In this document: piece after piece, positions 46,596 through 54,449 of the stretch | How positions within the stretch are numbered: the first letter of the stretch is position 1 | Layout of the letters: each line of letters opens with the position of its first letter | Source: Taklimakanibacter lacteus | GTDB taxonomy: Bacteria; Pseudomonadota; Alphaproteobacteria; Rhizobiales; Aestuariivirgaceae | Direction: 5' to 3' | Length of the DNA: 64,000 bases | Assembly: GCA_003576695.1 (NCBI GenBank) | Contig: QOZQ01000005.1 | Location: forward strand, 124,001 to 188,000 | Made by a program: the position numbers and the translations under genes | Notes under the pieces: model-generated | The model's database searches: none | What the model was told of the DNA's origin: nothing | Seen by the model: only the letters and a program-made list of their open reading frames with translations

Positions 46596-46872
46596 TCCCG
46601 CCTCTTTCCTCATGCCTTGCTGCTCCGCACAAAAGTTCTGCGAAGTGCCCAGCCTGCCATGTTCTGGAACCAATTGTGAACCACATTCGCCAAGCCGCCG
46701 CAACCTAACCCGGCGCGGCAAAACGTCATTGCAGGGGAAGCCTTTACCGCAACCGGAATTCCGCCTCATTTTTTACGAACAAACGCGACCTGGCGCCGCT
46801 TTCACGATTGTCTTGCAAGCCTGAGAGCGCTAAGAGCCGCCCCGCGAATCGAGATAAAACAAGGATAGCCCC

Positions 46873-47517
46873 GTGCCAACCTTCTCCAAACATCTGCTGA
46901 GCTGGCCCGTTCTGACGGTGGCCGCCCTCCTTGCAGCTGCGCCGGCGCTGGCCCAGCAAGACCAGGCGCCTGCCAAGAATAATTTCGGCCCGCGCAACAC
47001 GCAGGGTCAGGGGCAAGGCAAGGCTCAGCCGGGCCAGGCGGGTCCCCGGGCGCAGCAGCCGGCAGCGGAAGTCGTCGCCACGCATGGCGACTGGAAGATC
47101 CAGTGCGGCCAGGAGCCCAAGCCCGGCGCCGACGGCCAGACCGAGAAGCAGTGCGTCATGGTCCTGACATCGCGCAGCGAGAAGAACGCCAAGGTCAGCC
47201 TCACCACGCTCTTCGCGCGCGCCAAGCAGAACGGCAAGGATGTCACGATGATGCGCATCCTGGCGCCGATCGGCGTCTATCTGCCGACCGGGGTCGCCAT
47301 GGAGGTCGATGGCGGCGCCATCGGTCGCGTTCCCTTCATGCGCTGCGCGCCGCAGGTCTGCGTCGCCTTCGGCGAAACGGGCGACCAGACTCTCGACAAG
47401 TTCCGCAAAGGCACGGCCGCCAATTTCATCATCTACGAGGCGCCCGGCATCGGCATGCCGATCAAGATCTCGCTCAATGGTTTCTCCGCCGCCTTCGCGG
47501 CGCTGGGCAAGCTCTGA
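46873..47517 (+). CDS. Invasion-associated locus B (IalB) family exported protein
   Basis: A 214-residue protein with a GTG start 8 bases after AAGGA and a signal peptide (about residues 1-27, ending ALAQQ). A Gln/Gly/Pro-rich linker (about 30-65) is followed by the IalB domain: THGDWKIQCG, KQCVMVLTSRSEKNAKVSL, a conserved GVYLPTGVAMEVDG segment, FMRCAPQVC with two cysteines, and a terminal ISLNGFSAAFAAL. IalB was named from Bartonella erythrocyte invasion, but homologues are common in non-pathogenic alphaproteobacteria. It lies 15 bases before tldD and divergent from ctaC. Confidence 0.9.
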   Translation: MPTFSKHLLSWPVLTVAALLAAAPALAQQDQAPAKNNFGPRNTQGQGQGKAQPGQAGPRAQQPAAEVVATHGDWKIQCGQEPKPGADGQTEKQCVMVLTSRSEKNAKVSLTTLFARAKQNGKDVTMMRILAPIGVYLPTGVAMEVDGGAIGRVPFMRCAPQVCVAFGETGDQTLDKFRKGTAANFIIYEAPGIGMPIKISLNGFSAAFAALGKL

Positions 47518-47532
47518 TCCGCATATGATCCG

Positions 47533-48945
47533 ATGATCTCGCTGCTCGACAAGGCAGGAGTCGACCGGGCGCAGGCTTCTTCCATCCTCGATTCGGCGCT
47601 CAAGGACGCCGATGACGGCGAGCTTTTCATCGAGCAGCGCCTGAGCGAGCAGGCCGTTTTCGACGACGGACGGCTCAAATCGGCAAGCTTCGATGAGGCG
47701 CAGGGCTTCGGCTTGCGCGCGGTGAGCGGCGAGACCCAGGGCTACTCCCATTCGACCGAGCTGTCGGCTGCGGCGATGAAACGGGCAGCGGATATCTGCC
47801 GCACCATCATTTCGACAGCTGGCGCCGGCATCACCGAAGCCCCGGCACGCACCAACCGCCAGCTCTATGTGGCGCAGAACCCTTCCGATCATTTCGCTTT
47901 CGCCGACAAGGTGGCGCTGCTGCGGCAGGTCGACGACTTTGCCCGCAAGGCCGATCCGCGCATCCGCCAGGTGAGCATCTCGCTGTCCGGCGACTGGCAG
48001 GAGATCGAGATCCTGCGGGCGGGCGGCGAAATCTACCGCGACAGCCGGCCCCTGGTGCGCTTCCATGTCAGCGTCATGGCGAGCGACGGCACCGAGCGGG
48101 CCAGCGGGTCCTTCGGTTTCGGCGGACGCGGGCTCTATGGCGACTATGTGAGCGAGACGAAGTGGCAGGACGCGGTCCGCGAGGCAGTGCGCCAGTCGCT
48201 TGTCGGGCTCGAGGCGAAGCCCGCACCCGCTGGCGAGATGGATGTCGTGCTGGGCCCGGGCTGGCCCGGCATCCTGCTGCATGAAGCCATCGGCCACGGG
48301 CTCGAGGGGGATTTCAACCGCAAGAAGACGAGCGCCTTTGCCGGGCTGATGGGCGAGCGCATCGCCGCCCCCGGCATCACCGTCGTCGATGACGGGACCG
48401 TGGCGCGCGCCAGGGGATCGCTGGCCATCGATGACGAAGGCACGCCTTCTTCCGCGACGACGCTGATCGAGGACGGCGTTCTCGTCGGCTATATGCAGGA
48501 TCGCCTCAATGCGAGGCTCATGGGCATGAGGCCGACCGGCAACGGCCGGCGCCAGTCCTTCGCCCACAGCCCGATGCCGCGCATGACCAACACCTATATG
48601 CTCAATGGCGACAAGCATCCGGACGAAATCCTGCGCTCGGTGAAGCGCGGCCTCTTCGCCAAGTCCTTCGGCGGCGGCCAGGTCGACATCACGTCCGGCA
48701 AATTCGTGTTCTCCTGCACCGAGGCCTATCTGATCGAGGACGGCAGGGTCACCATGCCGGTCAAGGGCGCCACCATCATCGGCAATGGCGCCGATGCGCT
48801 GAAGCGCATCTCGATGGTCGGCAACGACATGGCGCTCGACCCCGGCATCGGCACCTGCGGCAAGCAAGGCCAGGGCGTGCCCGTCTGCGTCGGCCAGCCC
48901 AGCCTCAGGCTCGACCGCATCACGGTCGGCGGCACCGCGGCCTGA
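47533..48945 (+). CDS. tldD: Metalloprotease TldD
   Basis: A 470-residue subunit of the TldD/TldE (PmbA) heterodimeric protease. The zinc motif HExxxH is H250-E251 and H254 in LLHEAIGHGLEGDFNRK, preceded by the GPGWPGIL segment and followed by conserved DDGTVARARGSLAIDDEGTPS. TldD/PmbA proteases trim peptides such as microcin leader peptides and CcdA. The partner pmbA is also in this window, 13 kb downstream and not in the same operon. Confidence 0.95.
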   Translation: MISLLDKAGVDRAQASSILDSALKDADDGELFIEQRLSEQAVFDDGRLKSASFDEAQGFGLRAVSGETQGYSHSTELSAAAMKRAADICRTIISTAGAGITEAPARTNRQLYVAQNPSDHFAFADKVALLRQVDDFARKADPRIRQVSISLSGDWQEIEILRAGGEIYRDSRPLVRFHVSVMASDGTERASGSFGFGGRGLYGDYVSETKWQDAVREAVRQSLVGLEAKPAPAGEMDVVLGPGWPGILLHEAIGHGLEGDFNRKKTSAFAGLMGERIAAPGITVVDDGTVARARGSLAIDDEGTPSSATTLIEDGVLVGYMQDRLNARLMGMRPTGNGRRQSFAHSPMPRMTNTYMLNGDKHPDEILRSVKRGLFAKSFGGGQVDITSGKFVFSCTEAYLIEDGRVTMPVKGATIIGNGADALKRISMVGNDMALDPGIGTCGKQGQGVPVCVGQPSLRLDRITVGGTAA

Positions 48946-48955
48946 TCAGCAGCAT

Positions 48956-49246
48956 TTAGGCTGCATCATTGATCGGCGTCAGATGAAAGCCCAACGCCTT
49001 CAACACGGCGAGGGTCGTCTCAAGTGTTGGATTCCCGTTCTCGCTCAAAGCCGTATAAAGATGCTCGCGAGCCAAGCCGGTATCGCGGGCGATCTTGGTC
49101 ATGCCTTTGGCACGCGCTACGGTTCCAAGGGCGGTGGCTATAAATTTTGCGTCGCCTGTCTTCCACGCCTCAGTGAGATAGATTTCGATGGTCTCATCGT
49201 CCGTAAGCGCGTCGGCGGGGTCAAAGTCATAGAACTTTTCAGCCAT
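48956..49246 (-). CDS. Addiction-module antidote (HigA-like HTH antitoxin, COG3636 type)
   Basis: A 96-residue protein with a helix-turn-helix in residues ~45-90 (KIARDTGLAREHLYTALSENGNPTLETTLAVLKALG), a signature of antidotes that pair with RelE/ParE-type killers. I chose the ATG at 49246, which is 8 bases after GGAG; an ATG two codons earlier would be too close. It overlaps the toxin gene by 8 bases and is translated second (toxin first). It ends 10 bases from the convergent tldD stop. Confidence 0.85.
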   Translation of the reverse strand: MAEKFYDFDPADALTDDETIEIYLTEAWKTGDAKFIATALGTVARAKGMTKIARDTGLAREHLYTALSENGNPTLETTLAVLKALGFHLTPINDAA

Positions 49247-49544
49247 TGTCATCACTCCAATCGGCGGCGAGCCTCTTCGCCGTGCGGATATCCTTGTCTT
49301 GCGTGCTTTTGTCGCCTCCGCAGAGCAACAACACGATAACGACCCCTCGCCTCTGAAAGTAAACACGATAGCCGGGGCCGTGATGAATTCGCAGCTCGCT
49401 GATACCGTCGCCGACGGGCGCCACGTCTCCAGCATTCCCGTCCTCCAACCTTTGGAGGCGCATAGCAATCAGCGCTCGTGCTCGCTTATCCCTAAGCTTG
49501 GAAAACCACTTCCTGAACGTGGCTGATTGCTTGATTTCGATCAT
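49239..49544 (-). CDS. RelE/ParE-superfamily toxin (addiction-module killer, HigB-like)
   Basis: A 101-residue basic protein of the RelE/ParE fold: IKQSATFRKWFSKLRDKRARALIAMRLQRLEDGN, GDGISELRIHHGPGYRVYF, and VVIVLLLCGGDKSTQDKDIRTAKRLA. These are the hallmarks of the COG3657 killer family. It could be an mRNA interferase. The ATG is 5 to 6 bases past the predicted -10 region, so the message may be leaderless or nearly so. The antitoxin follows with an 8-base overlap, giving the toxin-first order of HigBA-type systems. Confidence 0.85.
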   Translation of the reverse strand: MIEIKQSATFRKWFSKLRDKRARALIAMRLQRLEDGNAGDVAPVGDGISELRIHHGPGYRVYFQRRGVVIVLLLCGGDKSTQDKDIRTAKRLAADWSDDNG

Positions 49545-49549
49545 GGATA

Positions 49550-49577
49550 ACTGTAAGGTAAAACTTACAATTGTCAA
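49550..49577 (-). promoter_or_regulatory. Toxin-antitoxin promoter with overlapping palindrome
   Basis: On the minus strand TTGACA (49577-49572) is followed 16 bases later by TACAGT (49555-49550). Between them lies the inverted repeat TGTAAG-N6-CTTACA (49569-49552), just upstream of the toxin ATG. This is the typical position for an autoregulatory toxin-antitoxin operator. Confidence 0.6.
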
Positions 49578-49585
49578 GGGACCTA

Positions 49586-49825
49586 TCAACGCACCTGGCA
49601 GTGTGCTCGCAGTTCTGCGACGGCCCGCAAGAGCCGATCGGCATTGCGCGGGCTCCGCATGAGATAACAGCTTTCTTCATATGATGCGAAATCTTCATGC
49701 GACAACAGCACGACAGATGGCTTGCCGGATTCGCACGTGACGATTACCGGCCGACGATCTTTGGTCACGCCGTCTAGGATCGCCGCCAAATTCCTGCGTA
49801 ACCCGTGAAAGGATATCGGCTTCAT
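49586..49825 (-). CDS. Phd/YefM-like antitoxin without an adjacent cognate toxin
   Basis: A 79-residue protein opening KPISFHGLRRNLAAILDGV, followed by PVIVTCESGKPSVVLLSHEDFASYEES and LMRSPRNADRLLRAVAEL. This is the Phd/YefM antitoxin pattern of an N-terminal DNA-binding sheet and a C-terminal toxin-wrapping helix. Its ATG overlaps the aminotransferase stop in an ATGA. No YoeB or Doc gene follows. Instead the RelE/HigB-like toxin with its own promoter begins 41 bases downstream. It could be orphaned, or could regulate the neighbouring module. Confidence 0.8.
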   Translation of the reverse strand: MKPISFHGLRRNLAAILDGVTKDRRPVIVTCESGKPSVVLLSHEDFASYEESCYLMRSPRNADRLLRAVAELRAHCQVR

Positions 49826-51006
49826 TTTCTTGCAGATCCTTCGATGCCGCCGCATATCTCAATCAAGCGATCGACCTCATCTTCCGTATTGTAGTAGTGC
49901 GGCGAGGCGCGGACCAAATCCGGCAAATGGCGGTTCTCGGCGTCGATGCGGGTGCTGGAGGGGCTCGATGCGCCAATGACGATGCCGGCCCCTTCCGCCT
50001 GGCTCACCACATTGCGGGCGTCGATGCCCTCGATCGTGAAGCTGACGATCGCTGACGGCGTGCGACCGAGGTCACGTATCGTGACGCCTGGTATGGAAGC
50101 GAGCCCCGTCCGCAGTCTCCCTGCCAGCAAGCGGCAGCGCGCTTCGATGGCCGGCAGGCCGATCGCCAGCGCATAATCTATCGCGGCGCCCATGCCGAGG
50201 CGCGCCGCATAGTTGTTCTCCCAGTTCTCGAAACGGCGCGCATCGGACCGCAATTCGTAGCGGTCACGCGCCACCCAGCTAGCCGAATAGAGATCGAGCA
50301 TCGGCGGCTCCATCCGCTCGAGAAAGCCCCGCCTTACATAGAGAAAGCCGGTGCCGCGCGGCCCGCGCAGGAATTTGCGGCCGGTCGCCGACAGCATGTC
50401 GCAATCAAGCGCCTCCACATCGACAGGCATCTGGCCCACCGCCTGGCAGGCATCGAGCAGATAGGGAATGCCATGCGCCCGGGCGATCCGTCCGATGGCA
50501 GCCGCCGGATTGGTGAGGCCGCCATTGGTCGGCACCCAGGTGACGGCGATGAGCTTGACGCGCTCATCGATCATGCGTTCGAGGGCCGCGATATCGAGCT
50601 CGCCGGTCTCATCGCTCGGCACCACATCGATTCTCACGCCGGTGCGCTTCGCCACATGGAGGAAGGCAATATAGTTGGCGGCATATTCGGCTTCGGCGGT
50701 GAGAATGCGGTCGCCTTTCGCGAAGGGCAGCGAATAGAACGCCATCTGCCAGGCGACCGTCGCATTCTCGACCAGGGCAATCTCGTCACGCGACGCATTG
50801 AGAAGGCGCGCCACGGAATCATAGACCGCCTCGCAGCGCTCCTCCTCCCGCCGCGCTGCGGCATAGCCGCCGATCTCGGCCTCGAGGTCGATATGGGTCT
50901 TGAGCACATCGACCACCGGGCGCGGCATCAGCGCCGCCCCGGCATTGTGCATATAGACCCGCCTCGCCGTCGCCGGCGTGTCGGCCCTGATCCTTTCAAT
51001 ATCCAT
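49822..51006 (-). CDS. Class V aminotransferase (PLP-dependent, cysteine desulfurase/epimerase-like fold)
   Basis: A 394-residue PLP enzyme. The Schiff-base lysine lies in SATGRKFLRGPRGTGFLYV, preceded by the PLP Asp/Gln stretch LLDACQAVGQMPVDV; the N terminus has VYMHNAGAALMPRPVVDVL. The family includes isopenicillin N epimerase, kynureninase-like and ergothioneine EgtE-like enzymes, and the reaction cannot be specified. A start at 51033 would overlap the glyoxalase gene by 23 bases; the MDIERIR start at 51006, just after that gene's stop, is preferred. The gene is coupled to the YefM-like gene. Confidence 0.83.
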   Translation of the reverse strand: MDIERIRADTPATARRVYMHNAGAALMPRPVVDVLKTHIDLEAEIGGYAAARREEERCEAVYDSVARLLNASRDEIALVENATVAWQMAFYSLPFAKGDRILTAEAEYAANYIAFLHVAKRTGVRIDVVPSDETGELDIAALERMIDERVKLIAVTWVPTNGGLTNPAAAIGRIARAHGIPYLLDACQAVGQMPVDVEALDCDMLSATGRKFLRGPRGTGFLYVRRGFLERMEPPMLDLYSASWVARDRYELRSDARRFENWENNYAARLGMGAAIDYALAIGLPAIEARCRLLAGRLRTGLASIPGVTIRDLGRTPSAIVSFTIEGIDARNVVSQAEGAGIVIGASSPSSTRIDAENRHLPDLVRASPHYYNTEDEVDRLIEICGGIEGSARK

Positions 51007-51010
51007 AACG

Positions 51011-51547
51011 TCATTTTTCTGTCTGATATTCATTGAACAGCAAACGGTTGCCGAAAGGATCGGCCACTTCCACGGTCAGCGCTCCCCAGAAGGCCTCCTC
51101 GAGGCCGGGCTTGGCATAGGCATAGTGCTTTTGCGAGAGCTCGCGATGAAATGCCCTGATCCCGGTCATGGTGATGAAGACCTTCGAGCCTGGCGTCGCA
51201 TCGCCATGATGCTCGCTCAAATGCAAAGCGAGGCCGTCCCGCGAGAGCTGCGCATAAAGGGGAAAATTGTCGCCGAAGCGATGCTCCCAATCGAGCGTGA
51301 AGCCGAGGAAGCCCGAATAGAACTCCATCGCCTTGTCGACCGCGAAGATGCGGATGATCGGGATGGCGGAATTGAAGTTGACCTGCCCGTCATCTGCAAG
51401 CTTCGCCGCCAGAATGTTCCAGTTGGCGAAACCGAACTGGGCGGCGACGAGCTCCAGACTTTCGCTGTGGGTTATCGCCATGGATTTCTTCTTCAGGCCC
51501 TCGCGCAACGCGGCGGCCATGGCCTTGGCATCGTGGAATGTACGCAT
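51011..51547 (-). CDS. Glyoxalase-superfamily (VOC) protein with N-terminal helical segment
   Basis: A 178-residue protein. An N-terminal helical segment (MRTFHDAKAMAAALREGLKK to LELVAAQFGFANW, about 1-55) precedes a single VOC-type domain (IPIIRIFAVDKAMEFYSGFLGF, DGLALHLSEHHGDA, LTVEVADPFGNRLLFNE). Possible metal ligands are the histidine in LHLSEHHGD and the Glu in VEVADP. Such proteins are often annotated as bleomycin resistance-like, but the substrate is unknown. The second of two ATGs is better spaced from AAGG. Confidence 0.83.
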   Translation of the reverse strand: MRTFHDAKAMAAALREGLKKKSMAITHSESLELVAAQFGFANWNILAAKLADDGQVNFNSAIPIIRIFAVDKAMEFYSGFLGFTLDWEHRFGDNFPLYAQLSRDGLALHLSEHHGDATPGSKVFITMTGIRAFHRELSQKHYAYAKPGLEEAFWGALTVEVADPFGNRLLFNEYQTEK

Positions 51548-51798
51548 TGTCATCCTTGCCGGGGCGAAGTTGCTGTCAGTGCCTGCCTTGCCGATCTCTT
51601 CGCCCGCTGCAACGGATGAAAGGGAAATTCGTGATACATTCACCATACCCCGAAGGGCGCAAGCGGCAGGCTGCATCAAGCCCGGCAGGAAGACTAGCGA
51701 GGGAGCGGCAGGCAAGTCAATCTGCTGACGGCCTGTCAAAATGCCTTCGCAACGTAGTAGCATTTAGACACTGTAAGAATCAAAAAGACCGGCCAGGG

Positions 51799-52416
51799 AT
51801 GAGCGTTGACATTGCCATATTCGATCTCGACGACGTGCTCTGCCGCTATGATCTGGGCGCGCGGCTGCGCGCCCTGTCGCGGATTTCCGGCAAGATGCCG
51901 CGCGACATCCGCGCCGCCTTGTGGGACTCGGGCTTCGAAGACGCCGCCGATGCCGGCCGCTACCAGACGGCGGAAGAATATCTCGCCGAATTCGCCAGCC
52001 GGCTCGGCCACGAGATCACGCGCGACGAATGGATCGAGGCGCGGCGTGCCTCGATCGTGCCCTGGCCCGATATGCTGGCGCTGATCCGCCGGATCGCCGC
52101 CCACCGGCGCGTCGCGCTGTTCACCAATAACGGCCCCCTGATGAAGGAGGGATTGGCCCAAATCTTTCCCGAAGCGGCGGAGATTTTCGGCGCCGACTGC
52201 TATTTCTCCTTCGAGTTCCTGACCAAGAAGCCCAATCCCGAAAGCTATCGCCGCCTGATCGGGCGTCTCGGCATCGAGGCCGGCAAAGCCTGGTTCACCG
52301 ACGACAAGAAATCCAATGTCGAGGGGGCCAGGATCGCCGGCCTCCAGGCCCATCATTTCGTGTCCCATGACGTCCTGCGCCAAGAAGCCGTCCGTCTGCA
52401 GCTGACCGCTGCATGA
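51799..52416 (+). CDS. HAD-superfamily hydrolase
   Basis: A 205-residue HAD subfamily IA phosphatase. Motif I is IAIFDLDDVL with Asp nucleophile and acid, motif II is the threonine in ALFTNNGP, motif III is the lysine in TKKPNPESY, and motif IV is FTDDKKSNVEGA. The cap is a small helical bundle (about 20-85). The ATG follows CCAGGG. It is coupled to the MATE gene by an ATGA and may dephosphorylate a small metabolite or act as a housekeeping phosphatase. Confidence 0.88.
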   Translation: MSVDIAIFDLDDVLCRYDLGARLRALSRISGKMPRDIRAALWDSGFEDAADAGRYQTAEEYLAEFASRLGHEITRDEWIEARRASIVPWPDMLALIRRIAAHRRVALFTNNGPLMKEGLAQIFPEAAEIFGADCYFSFEFLTKKPNPESYRRLIGRLGIEAGKAWFTDDKKSNVEGARIAGLQAHHFVSHDVLRQEAVRLQLTAA

Positions 52417-53759
52417 GCCATGCTCCGACAAGCGAAGCCCGCTTCGTCACGGGCTCGACCATGCGGCATGTCGTGGTGATGACCTTCACCGGGGCGCTCG
52501 GCCTCATGTCGATGTTCCTCGTCGACCTCGCCGACCTGTTCTATCTGAGCCTCCTGGGCAAGACCGAGATCACCGCGGCGATCGGCTATGCCGGCACCGT
52601 CGTCTTCACCAATCTCTCCTTGTGCATCGGCACCGGCATCGCCGCCGCCGTCCTGGTCGCCCGCAATCTGGGCGCCAAGCGCCCTGAACGGGCGCGCGAA
52701 TTCGCCACCAGCTGCTTCATGTATTCTGCCATCCTGTCGGTCGGCTTCTCCTTCCTCATAGCGCTTGCCGCCGACTGGCTCCTGCGCCTGCTCGGCGCCC
52801 AGGGCGAAGCGCTGGCACTTGCCAAGCAGTTCATCTGGATCGCCTCGCCCGGCTTCGTGTTCCTCGCCGGCGGCGTCGCCTGCTCCTTCATCCTGCGCGG
52901 CCTCGGCGATGCGCGGCGTGCGATGTATGTGACGCTGGTCGTCGCCATCATCATCGCCATCCTCGATCCGATCTTCATCTTCTGGCTGGGCTGGGGCATC
53001 CAGGGCGCGGCGCTCGCGGGCGTGCTGGCGGATCTGGGAGCGCTCGCCATCGGCCTGCGCAGCGTCCATCGCGTGCACAATTTCTTCGCCCCGCCGAGCT
53101 GGACGAGGCTCAGGGCCGACATGCGCGAGATCTCCGAAATCGCCATCCCGGCCATGCTGACCCAACTCGCCACCCCGTTCGCCAATGCCTATGCGACCCG
53201 CTCGGTGGCCCCCTTCGGCAATGAGGCGGTCGCCGCCGCCGCCATCGTCGGGCGCATCATCCCGGTCGCCTTCGGCATCATCTTCGCGCTCTCGGGCTCG
53301 GTCGGCCCTGTCATCGGGCAGAATTTCGGCGCGCGGCGCTACGACCGCGTGCGCCGCACACTGACCGACGGGCTGATCTTCGCCACCATCTATACGCTCG
53401 CCACATCGGCGCTCCTGTTCCTTTTCCGCCACGAGATCGCCGACCTCTTCCGTGCCAGCGGCCGCACCATCGACCTCGTCCTGTTCTTCTGCAGCTTCAT
53501 TGCCGGCAGCTGGGCCTTCGCCGGCGCCCAGTTCGTCGCCTCGGCCGCCTTCAACAATCTCGGCCATCCCAATACGTCAACAGCGTTCAACTGGGGCAAG
53601 GCCACGCTCGGCACCATTCCCTTCGCGCTCTATGGCGCCCATGTCGCCGGCCCCGAAGGCGTCATGGCCGGCATGGCGCTGGGCTCGGTCATCTTCGGTG
53701 TTGCCTCCGTGGCCTGGGCCTATAGGATCATCGGCCAGGTGGAGCAGCAGAAGGCATGA
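52413..53759 (+). CDS. MATE-family multidrug/metabolite efflux transporter
   Basis: A 448-residue, 12-helix antiporter of the multidrug and toxic compound extrusion family, which exports cationic or other small molecules in exchange for H+ or Na+. The two-fold repeated bundle is visible, and loop motifs include VARNLGAKRPERAREFATSCF and GPVIGQNFGARRYDRVRRTL, the family GxxxGAxR pattern in each half. It overlaps the HAD gene by 4 bases and the next gene starts one base after its stop, so it is the core of a four-gene operon. Confidence 0.9.
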   Translation: MSHAPTSEARFVTGSTMRHVVVMTFTGALGLMSMFLVDLADLFYLSLLGKTEITAAIGYAGTVVFTNLSLCIGTGIAAAVLVARNLGAKRPERAREFATSCFMYSAILSVGFSFLIALAADWLLRLLGAQGEALALAKQFIWIASPGFVFLAGGVACSFILRGLGDARRAMYVTLVVAIIIAILDPIFIFWLGWGIQGAALAGVLADLGALAIGLRSVHRVHNFFAPPSWTRLRADMREISEIAIPAMLTQLATPFANAYATRSVAPFGNEAVAAAAIVGRIIPVAFGIIFALSGSVGPVIGQNFGARRYDRVRRTLTDGLIFATIYTLATSALLFLFRHEIADLFRASGRTIDLVLFFCSFIAGSWAFAGAQFVASAAFNNLGHPNTSTAFNWGKATLGTIPFALYGAHVAGPEGVMAGMALGSVIFGVASVAWAYRIIGQVEQQKA

Positions 53760-53760
53760 C

Positions 53761-54429
53761 ATGGGACTGATGGATATCCTGCGCGGCGCTCAGGGTGGTG
53801 AGTTCTTCGTCAATGCCGGACAGGCTGCCGGAATCGATGCGGCGAGGGCGGAGCGCGCCCTGGGCCGGCTGGCCCCCGCCATCGCGGCAAAACTGCGCGA
53901 GCGGGCGGAGGATCCGAACGCCTTCGAAGGCCTGCTCGATCTGCTTGAGGATGGCGAGGGCGATGCGTTCCTCGATGATTCAAATTTTATGGATGATCCC
54001 GAGATCGTCAGCGACGGCGAAGCCGTGCTGGCCGAGATCTATGGATCGGCCCAGGCCGCGCGCAAGGCGCTCGCCATCAAGGCCGATGACGCGGCGATGC
54101 AACGGCTTGCCGCCATCGCCGCCAGCGCCGTGCTCGCAGCCCTGGCGCGCAGCTACCGCCAGCCGCAGCCGCAAAGCCTGGTTGGTGCGCAGCCTGCGCA
54201 AGGCCAAGGTGAAGAACAGGGCGGCATTCTCTCCTCCATCATCGATGCCGTCGTCAAAGGCGCGGTGCAGGAGGCGACGCGGCAATTCGGCCCGAAGCGA
54301 CGCCGGCGTCGCCGCAGCACTTCCAGTTATTTCGGCACACGCAAGAAGCGGAAGACACGGCGCAAGCGCACGGATACGCTGTCGCTCGACCAGATCTTCG
54401 GCGAAATCCTCGGCACTATTCGGCGTTAG
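53761..54429 (+). CDS. DUF937-like protein with basic C-terminal region
   Basis: A 222-residue soluble protein aligned by eye with the next gene product: AGIDAARAERALGRLAPAIAAKLRERAEDPNAFEGLLDLLE corresponds to the DUF937-type N terminus, and DGEAVLAEIYGSAQAARKAL to the second repeat. The last 60 residues hold a run of six arginines and a KKRKTRRKRTD stretch, suggesting nucleic-acid or membrane contact. The ATG is one base after the MATE stop. Function is unknown, and the paralogy with its neighbour suggests a duplicated pair. Confidence 0.75.
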   Translation: MGLMDILRGAQGGEFFVNAGQAAGIDAARAERALGRLAPAIAAKLRERAEDPNAFEGLLDLLEDGEGDAFLDDSNFMDDPEIVSDGEAVLAEIYGSAQAARKALAIKADDAAMQRLAAIAASAVLAALARSYRQPQPQSLVGAQPAQGQGEEQGGILSSIIDAVVKGAVQEATRQFGPKRRRRRRSTSSYFGTRKKRKTRRKRTDTLSLDQIFGEILGTIRR

Positions 54430-54449
54430 TTGAAAACAGGAGGCACAAG

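Noticed and set aside
46744-48867. A 707-codon open frame on the minus strand opposite ialB and tldD
   Set aside because: The plus strand carries IalB and TldD with signal peptide and zinc motif; the opposite frame shows no domain.
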